DNA of 55,206 bases from Pseudomonadota bacterium (GTDB lineage: Bacteria; Pseudomonadota; Alphaproteobacteria; Sphingomonadales; Sphingomonadaceae), in the NCBI GenBank assembly GCA_023394965.1, contig JAEWZX010000033.1, positions 1 through 55,206 of the forward strand, read 5' to 3'. The notes under the pieces are model-generated. The model worked only from the letters and a program-made list of their open reading frames with translations. It did not search any database and was not told where the DNA came from. Each line of letters starts with the position of its first letter. Positions within the stretch are counted from its first letter, which is position 1. The position numbers and the translations under genes are program-made. This document shows, piece by piece, positions 51,919 to 55,206 of this stretch.

Positions 51919-52590
51919 TCACGTGTGCTTGCGCGTGCGGTACCATTTGGTCAGCACGTATTTCTGCCCCTTGATGACCGGCGTGCCGGCGTGGAGGGTG
52001 TTTTCATTGGGCAGGCCTTCGGGCGTGGCATTGTTCCATGCCAGCAGAACGCCGGGCTTGGGCTCGATAGAGGCACCGACTTCCACGAAATGGGTGTGCC
52101 CGCCTTCCTCCACCTCGTTGAGGAAGGCCATCGCCGTCCAGCAGCGTTGCCCACCGCGCTTGCGTTCGATGTTCCAATATTCCTGATCGGTATAAAACCA
52201 GTCGTTGTGCGGCTTGAATTCCTGGCCCGGCAGGTACCGCTGGCCCTGGATGTTTTCCCCCACCTTGCCCGGCAGGCCCAGCGCATCGTCGATCCGCCGT
52301 GAAATCGATTTCACGAAGGGATCGTGCGGATCGAAATTGCCTGAATAGGATGTGCGAAACTTGGCGACATAAGCGGTTTCATGCAGCTGGCTCGGTCGGG
52401 CGACGGCATCGATCATTTGCATCAGCCGCTGGCATTCTTCGGGCGTGAAGAAATTGCCGATGGCGAAAATATCGGCCTTGTCGGTCGGGATCCGGTAGGC
52501 CTGAGGATCGGCATCCAGCCGCTTGCAGACCTTGGCACCAACGCGGCGAAGCGCGTCCTGATCGGGAACGGGGGCAGTTTTCGTAGTCAT
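51919..52590 (-). CDS. 2OG-Fe(II) dioxygenase, prolyl 4-hydroxylase-like
   Basis: This 223-residue double-stranded beta-helix enzyme has Fe ligands His128 and Asp130 (KPHNDWF) and His200 (TLHAGTPV), and the 2-oxoglutarate lysine Lys210 (GQKYVLTKWY). The pattern matches the P4Hc subgroup related to prolyl 4-hydroxylase. The substrate in bacteria is mostly unknown; translation factors have been shown in some species. It is convergent with lysS (4 bp between the stops) and divergent from cytochrome b561. Confidence 0.9.
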   Translation of the reverse strand: MTTKTAPVPDQDALRRVGAKVCKRLDADPQAYRIPTDKADIFAIGNFFTPEECQRLMQMIDAVARPSQLHETAYVAKFRTSYSGNFDPHDPFVKSISRRIDDALGLPGKVGENIQGQRYLPGQEFKPHNDWFYTDQEYWNIERKRGGQRCWTAMAFLNEVEEGGHTHFVEVGASIEPKPGVLLAWNNATPEGLPNENTLHAGTPVIKGQKYVLTKWYRTRKHT

Positions 52591-52688
52591 GCCGGATGTT
52601 TAGCAATCGCATGGCCTGCGACAAGCCGCGACTTGCCACTTTGCCCATGCGCAGTAGGGTGCGGCGGCAAACTTTTCGGGGACCCATC

Positions 52689-53243
52689 ATGACCGATACG
52701 ACCGCACGCCGTTACTCTGCCGGGGCAATGACATTTCACTGGCTGATCGCCGTTCTCGTCATCGCCAACTGGCAGATCGTCGAACGCGCGCATGATTTCG
52801 AAGGCGCGATGCGCGGCACGGTGATGGGCTATCACAAGGCCGTGGGCATAACGATCCTGGTGCTGACAGTGGGGCGGCTACTGTGGCGCTGGACGCATAA
52901 GGTGCCGCCTTTGCCGTCCGATCTGGCAGGCTGGGAAAGAACGCTTGCCCGCACGGTTCACATCATTTTCTACGTCCTGCTGATTGCCCTGCCGCTGGGT
53001 GGGTGGGTGGCCAATTCGCTGGCCGGGCGGGACATCGATTTCTTCGGCCTGTTCACCATCCCGCAGCTGCCGGTGGGCGAGAACAAGGAACTGGGCGGCT
53101 CCATCTTCGATGCGCACGCGCTGGGCGGTTCGATCTTCCTCTATCTCATCGTGCTGCATGTGCTGGGCGCGCTGAAGCATACGTTCTTCGACCGGAACGG
53201 CGGCATCTTCCGGATGCTGCCCTTCGGCAGGGTTCCGGGCTGA
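52689..53243 (+). CDS. Cytochrome b561
   Basis: This 184-residue protein has four membrane helices and haem-ligand histidines in AMTFHWLIAVLV, GYHKAVGITILV, TVHIIFYVLLIA and VLHVLGALKH, as in bacterial cytochrome b561. It likely passes electrons between quinol and a periplasmic acceptor, and can act as a superoxide:quinone oxidoreductase in E. coli. ATG 52689 follows a short leader; longer in-frame starts upstream overlap the divergent gene. Confidence 0.92.
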   Translation: MTDTTARRYSAGAMTFHWLIAVLVIANWQIVERAHDFEGAMRGTVMGYHKAVGITILVLTVGRLLWRWTHKVPPLPSDLAGWERTLARTVHIIFYVLLIALPLGGWVANSLAGRDIDFFGLFTIPQLPVGENKELGGSIFDAHALGGSIFLYLIVLHVLGALKHTFFDRNGGIFRMLPFGRVPG

Positions 53244-53255
53244 GGGTTTACGAAA

Positions 53256-53285
53256 AAGCCCCCGCCGATCGCTCGACGGGGGCTT
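53256..53285 (+). terminator. Terminator after cytochrome b561
   Basis: AAGCCCCCG (53256-53264) pairs with CGGGGGCTT (53277-53285), a 9-bp stem with a 12-nt loop and CTTTA after it. An adjoining pair of CCGGCCGG palindromes (53291-53298 and 53311-53318) can form a second hairpin serving the convergent RcnB-like gene. Confidence 0.75.
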
Positions 53286-53328
53286 CTTTACCGGCCGGAC
53301 CACTCTCAAGCCGGCCGGCGAAAGGCGG

Positions 53329-54285
53329 TTACCAGAAGAAGTCGTAAATCACGTCGACCACTTCGCCGCTGTAAATATCAACCAGCATCACGTCGTCGTA
53401 ATAGCGGACCCAGCGATAGGGGCCGTAGACTTCGGGCAGGCGATAGCGCCACGGATCGTTGATTTGATAACGGCTGCCGAAGAACAAGCTACCAAGGCGG
53501 AAGCCGATGTTCAGCCGGCGATAGCTGTAATCCCGATAGGGCGAATAATAGCGGCCGAGACGATAGACGTTCCGGTTGCTGTAGCGATAGCGCTGCCAGT
53601 CGTAACGGTTGTTGTTGCGCCAGCGGCGGGTATCCCACCGATCGTAATCGTGCCAGCGGCGGCCATCATGGTAGCGGGCGCGGCGCTGATCCCGCTGCGC
53701 TTCGCGGCGGACATTGCGATTGTCGTAGCGATTGCGATCGCGCTCTGCCTGCCGTCCATTGCGCCAGGCGTTTTCGCGAATTCGCCGATCCTCGCGGATG
53801 TCGCGGCGGCGTTCGTCCCGGCGGCCTTCGCGGTAGGCTTCACGGCGCGCTTCCTGGCGGCGTTCGGCGCGGTTGCGGTCGGAATAGCTGCGGTTACGAT
53901 CACCCGAATAGGTGCGGTTGCGCTCCTGCGTGCGGGCCTGTGTCTGATCGCGGGTATAGCGTTCGCGGGCTTCCTGTGTGCCGCGGTTTTCCCGGCCGAA
54001 ATCGCGGCTGCCACGGCTGATCATGACATCGCCGCTATTGGTGGCGCGCGCTTCGCGCCGTTGTTCGCGCTGCTCGCGGCGGTCGCTGCGCTGCTGGCGG
54101 GCCTCGGCGCGGTTGCCGCGCTGCTGCCTCGCATCGCCGCGATTGCCCCGTTCCCCGCGTTCGCTATCGACGCGTTCCTGGATATTGCGCGGCTGGGCCA
54201 CGGCTTGGGCGGGCAGGGCGGTGATCGCCATCGCCGCGGCAAGGGCGCTCAGCGCACTGCCCTTCATCAGTCTATTCATTAACAT
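53329..54285 (-). CDS. Arg-rich RcnB-like periplasmic protein
   Basis: This protein has 318 residues with a signal peptide (ALSALAAAMAITALPAQAVA/QP), then about 180 residues extraordinarily rich in Arg, Gln, Glu and Asp (for example REQREQRREARATNSGD), and a C-terminal RcnB-like domain with PWRYRLPEVYGPYRWVRYYD and the end GEVVDVIYDFFW. RcnB was described as a periplasmic Ni/Co homeostasis factor, but many RcnB-domain proteins are uncharacterised. AAGGA lies 8 nt before ATG 54285. Confidence 0.85.
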   Translation of the reverse strand: MLMNRLMKGSALSALAAAMAITALPAQAVAQPRNIQERVDSERGERGNRGDARQQRGNRAEARQQRSDRREQREQRREARATNSGDVMISRGSRDFGRENRGTQEARERYTRDQTQARTQERNRTYSGDRNRSYSDRNRAERRQEARREAYREGRRDERRRDIREDRRIRENAWRNGRQAERDRNRYDNRNVRREAQRDQRRARYHDGRRWHDYDRWDTRRWRNNNRYDWQRYRYSNRNVYRLGRYYSPYRDYSYRRLNIGFRLGSLFFGSRYQINDPWRYRLPEVYGPYRWVRYYDDVMLVDIYSGEVVDVIYDFFW

Positions 54286-54480
54286 GGAGCGAATCCTTCG
54301 TCGGTCACGCCGCTCCATCACCTGCGGCTGTTGTCGATGGGACTCTATTTACCACAACGGTCTGACCCGTGACTGAACCGACTTGTCGACCTGTCGTTAA
54401 TGTTGGGGATGATTATTATGAACCCGATCCGCTCGTGTCGGCAGGCCGGGCGGCACGGTCTGCCACCCGGCCGCCGTGGT

Positions 54481-54918
54481 TCATGCTGCCTGCTTGATGT
54501 CGCGCAGGGTGATGTCGAAGGTCAGATCTTCACCGGCAAGCGGGTGATTGGCATCCGCCGTCACCGTCTGATCGCCGACTTCGACGATATAAAGCGTCAT
54601 CGGCGTGCCGTCCTGCGCCTTGGCTTCCAGCGCCATACCCGGCTGGGGGACGGGTTCGGCGGGCAGGTTGTCGCGCGGAATGTCCATGACCAGCGCATCC
54701 TGGCGCGGGCCGAAGGCGCTGGCGCAATCGATCAATACGCTCTGTTCTTCGCCCACGGACATGCCGGTCAGCGCTTCTTCGATCTGGGGGAAGATCTGCC
54801 CGCTGCCCAGCGTAATCGCCTGCGGTCCGGCCTGCTGTGTATTGCCGACTTCCTGGCCGTCGCTGCGCTTGAGGACATAGTCGATGGTGACGGTGTCACC
54901 GGTGTTGGGAGTGGTCAT
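54481..54918 (-). CDS. FKBP-type peptidyl-prolyl isomerase, SlyD-like
   Basis: This 145-residue protein has DTVTIDYVLKRSDGQEVGNT, SGQIFPQIEEALTGMSVGEEQSV and the insert-in-flap region DALVMDIPRDNLPAEPVPQPG, as in SlyD. The His-rich metal-binding tail of E. coli SlyD is missing; the protein ends TLRDIKQAA. It assists protein folding in the cytoplasm. AAAGGATATAC directly precedes ATG 54918; longer in-frame codons to 54975 are not family-like. Confidence 0.92.
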   Translation of the reverse strand: MTTPNTGDTVTIDYVLKRSDGQEVGNTQQAGPQAITLGSGQIFPQIEEALTGMSVGEEQSVLIDCASAFGPRQDALVMDIPRDNLPAEPVPQPGMALEAKAQDGTPMTLYIVEVGDQTVTADANHPLAGEDLTFDITLRDIKQAA

Positions 54919-55206
54919 GTATATCCTTTGGATTTCGTGTTCGCGGCGCGAGGGGGGCGCCGTCAGGGAATGCACCCGCGAACCGGGCGCGTCGCGCGCG
55001 AGTCTGTCAAAGGTTGGGGGGGCGTGTCAAACGAAGTGAAGACGGCGGGATCTTCATTTGGTTGGCACACACACAAAAGCATCCGGCGGCGAGCCCGGAC
55101 GATAACGCCTGAAGTATCACGCTCTCAAGCAGCCGAAGGCGGTAGCGCGAGAAGACAAGATCACGCGGCCGGAGCGAACCCTGCGCGAAGCGCGTGGCGT
55201 AGCTCC
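54919..55206. other. Non-coding right end of window
   Basis: About 290 bases upstream of the FKBP gene show no convincing ORF, tRNA or terminator. The stretch includes a GC-rich region, a CACACACA run near 55066 and several short inverted repeats. It may be the 5' side of the FKBP unit or lead into a gene beyond the window. Confidence 0.5.

Noticed and set aside
53464..54282. 272-codon Ala/Val/Ile-rich frame antisense to the Arg-rich gene
   Set aside because: It looks like a membrane protein only because the reverse complement of Arg codons (CGN) yields Ala and similar codons. The sense frame has a signal peptide and RcnB-like end.
54444..54472. GGCCGGG/CCCGGCC hairpin downstream of the FKBP gene as a terminator
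   Set aside because: The stem is 7 bp with a 15-nt loop and no T-run on the minus strand; too weak to call.
1..55206. Mobile elements, prophage, CRISPR arrays, tRNA or rRNA genes
   Set aside because: No transposase, integrase, direct-repeat array, cloverleaf-like segment or rRNA sequence was seen by eye; a dedicated tRNA and ncRNA scan would settle this.

Overview
The window is chromosomal DNA of an alphaproteobacterium, most likely Sphingomonadales and probably Erythrobacteraceae. The signs are a high-GC, densely packed set of housekeeping genes, the pyrE-pdxJ-acpS-lepB cluster, an alphaproteobacterial cytochrome c oxidase cluster with ctaB and ctaG inside it, a class I lysyl-tRNA synthetase, a plant/alphaproteobacterial-type glutamate-cysteine ligase, an L21 with a Lys/Ala-rich tail and DUF3089 and MpaB-like genes. 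No rRNA, tRNA, CRISPR array, transposase, integrase or phage gene is visible. I read the window as core genome with a few decayed or reorganised spots.

Layout. Positions 1-300 hold a perfect 32-bp palindrome and a small two-helix membrane ORF with an in-frame amber codon. Next are an MpaB-like oxygenase (-), a cobS-type AAA+ ATPase gene without cobT (+) and a bifunctional class A penicillin-binding protein (+). From 10875 down to 4499 a long minus-strand run, probably one operon, reads pyrE, pdxJ, acpS, lepB, an AI-2E transporter, a DUF3089 lipase-like protein, ruvX and two tandem hotdog thioesterases. From 11087 to about 18200 lies the aa3-type oxidase cluster: coxB, ctaD, an epoxide-hydrolase-like gene, ctaB, a 39-residue membrane protein, ctaG, ctaE and SURF1. 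It is followed by thrC, an rRNA-type methyltransferase, a folB-like aldolase, an uncharacterised Rossmann-like gene and moaD/moaE, all tightly coupled.

Positions 22000-31960 hold small membrane and lipoprotein genes, rplU-rpmA, a GNAT acetyltransferase, a divergent hydrolase/TetR pair with an operator-like dyad cluster, ygfZ, pyrC, rarD, a glycine-zipper protein, a lipoprotein and an orphan astD. Positions 32000-39222 hold selO, an alpha/beta hydrolase, a glycosyltransferase, a TPR-like membrane protein, bamB and a large integral-membrane methyltransferase. Positions 39300-45282 hold gshA, rsmE, ubiA, trmL, an ArsR regulator, a SoxR/VOC divergent pair with a clear SoxR box, a Gdx-type guanidinium exporter and a SixA-like phosphatase. 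The right end has a DinG/XPD-like helicase, a KtrAB-type potassium uptake pair, class I lysS, a prolyl-hydroxylase-like dioxygenase, cytochrome b561, an Arg-rich RcnB-like protein and a SlyD-like FKBP.

Most genes belong to known families. The least explained items are the 5' palindrome and amber-interrupted ORF, the orphan CobS, the Rossmann-like gene wedged between folate and molybdopterin genes, the dyad cluster at 25573-25613, the ACGG-loop hairpin before gdx, and a possible DUF983 remnant that coincides with a terminator hairpin after ctaE. I found no clear new multi-gene system.
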